DNA of 64,000 bases from Opitutus sp. GAS368 (GTDB lineage Bacteria > Verrucomicrobiota > Verrucomicrobiia > Opitutales > Opitutaceae). The position numbers were made by a program, and so were the translations under genes. The stretch covers positions 3,827,001 through 3,891,000 of the forward strand of contig NZ_LT629735.1 of the NCBI RefSeq assembly GCF_900104925.1. The letters are read 5' to 3'. Below, one piece after another: positions 63,153 through 64,000 of the stretch. The stretch's first letter is position 1, and every line of letters begins with the position of its first letter. Below the pieces are notes generated by a model. The model saw only the letters and a program-made list of their open reading frames with translations, was not told where the DNA came from and did not search any database.

Positions 63153-64000
63153 ATGGAAACAAGCTCCCGGTCCGTCCGACGCCGGTTCACCAGGTCAGTG
63201 ATTGGCGCCGCATTCCTGCTGTGTGGCGCCCTGTCACTGCGGGCTGCGCCTTCCGCAGTGGAACGAGTCATCCTCGACGTCGACCCGGGCAATGACGACG
63301 CGCTGGCCATGTTGTTGGCCCTGGATTCGCCGGCGCTGCATGTCGAGGCCGTCACCGTATGCCCCGGCAACCTGGGGCCGAATTATGCGCAGCAGGTCCG
63401 CAACGCCCTCTACATCGTCGAGCTGGCCGGCAAGGCGGGACAGGTGCCGGTGCACGCAGGCATGACGCATCCGCTCCTGAACAAACCCTACCCCGTTGCC
63501 TCCTTCATCCACGGGAAATTCGGCCTGGGCCGCGTGGAGGTGCCCGCGGTCGCCCAACCGGTCGATCCCGAGCATGCGGTCGACGCCATCATCCGCCTCG
63601 TCAACCGGTCGCCCGGCGAGATCACCATCGCCGCGCTGGGCGGCCTGACCAATGTCGCGATGGCGATCCAGCGCGACCCGGGCGTGGCGCAAAAACTCAA
63701 GGGTGTCCTCTTTGTCGGTGGCCGTTACGCGATGCCGGGCATGGCCCCCGGCTACAATGTGCTTGTCGATCCCGAGGCCGCGCACATCGTCCTGACCTCC
63801 GGGGTCAACATCACGCTCGTCGGCGTGGACGTATTCCGCAACGACTCCCAGCTGACCGACGCGGACTTCGCGCGGATCGCCGGCTTCAACACCGCGCGCA
63901 GCCGGTTTTTCATCGAGTCCAACGACCTCCGCCGGACTTTCGAGCAGGCCAACCGCGGCACGACCGGTTCGACCAATCCCGACCCGATCACCATCGCCAC
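63153..64000 (+). CDS. Nucleoside hydrolase (partial, runs past the window)
   Basis: About 282 residues of an inosine/uridine-preferring nucleoside hydrolase precursor. The signal peptide (SVIGAAFLLCGALSLRAA) is followed by the calcium-binding motif DVDPGNDDAL and by strands of the alpha/beta core (TIAALGGLTNVAMAIQRDP). The enzyme splits nucleosides into ribose and base for salvage. The C-terminal part, including the last substrate residues, is outside the window. It shares the strand with the upstream exported protein. Confidence 0.88.
   Translation, partial: METSSRSVRRRFTRSVIGAAFLLCGALSLRAAPSAVERVILDVDPGNDDALAMLLALDSPALHVEAVTVCPGNLGPNYAQQVRNALYIVELAGKAGQVPVHAGMTHPLLNKPYPVASFIHGKFGLGRVEVPAVAQPVDPEHAVDAIIRLVNRSPGEITIAALGGLTNVAMAIQRDPGVAQKLKGVLFVGGRYAMPGMAPGYNVLVDPEAAHIVLTSGVNITLVGVDVFRNDSQLTDADFARIAGFNTARSRFFIESNDLRRTFEQANRGTTGSTNPDPITIA

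Overview
The window looks like a chromosomal segment of a high-GC Gram-negative bacterium, most probably a Verrucomicrobiota member of the Opitutaceae type (Opitutus/Lacunisphaera-like). This placement is an inference. It rests on the mix of genes (GxxExxY protein, four-helix-bundle suffix protein, paired DUF3857 proteins, ExbB-ExbD-TonB cluster, monomeric isocitrate dehydrogenase, NtrC-like regulator without a recognisable DNA-binding domain), on outer-membrane energy transducers, and on the very large number of dispersed palindromic repeats. No rRNA, CRISPR array, prophage or complete insertion sequence was seen. One tRNA (Ala, GGC) is present.

Layout. 0-4 kb: ketosynthase plus acyl carrier protein, galE, NtrC-like regulator. 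4-7 kb: site-2-type protease, tRNA-Ala, ExbB-ExbD-TonB operon. 7-17.7 kb: housekeeping genes (tmk, holB, MATE transporter, esterase, mutS, pseudouridine synthase with a TonB-like partner, Maf). 17.8-36.5 kb: mainly core metabolism and maintenance (NAD synthase, hemL, S55-type protease with a secreted partner, xerC, mazG, trpC, rsmA, oligopeptidase B, isoaspartyl peptidase, GreA-like factor, YqeY, methyltransferase), interspersed with two GxxExxY genes. 36.5-40.9 kb: small genes, icd and a four-helix-bundle gene. 41-53 kb: an accessory region of single genes of mostly uncertain function (DUF2306 membrane protein, secreted proteins, TonB protein, GNAT, double beta-propeller, two DUF3857 proteins) separated by relic repeats and a 21-bp minisatellite. 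53-64 kb: secreted hydrolases (B3-type metallo-hydrolase, M20 peptidase, nucleoside hydrolase cut by the window end), AlkD-like protein, YkgJ-type cysteine-cluster protein and Sel1-repeat protein.

The most unusual aspect is the repeat landscape. At least eight families of imperfect palindromes fill most intergenic gaps. One family is a 147-bp element flanked by TA dinucleotides, with terminal inverted repeats. One copy sits inside a GxxExxY gene as an exact in-frame insert of 49 codons. A nearly identical copy splits the arm of another repeat, and removing it with one TA restores that arm. One GxxExxY gene is itself bounded exactly by 30-bp inverted repeats of a family that also occurs as an empty copy. 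Other palindromes lie in frame inside nadE and rsmA. Several repeat arms end within about 15 bases of a start codon, and two signal peptides appear to be encoded by the same repeat arm. Together these suggest an active or recently active set of small mobile palindromes that shape starts, stops and loops of host genes, possibly linked to GxxExxY nuclease-fold genes.
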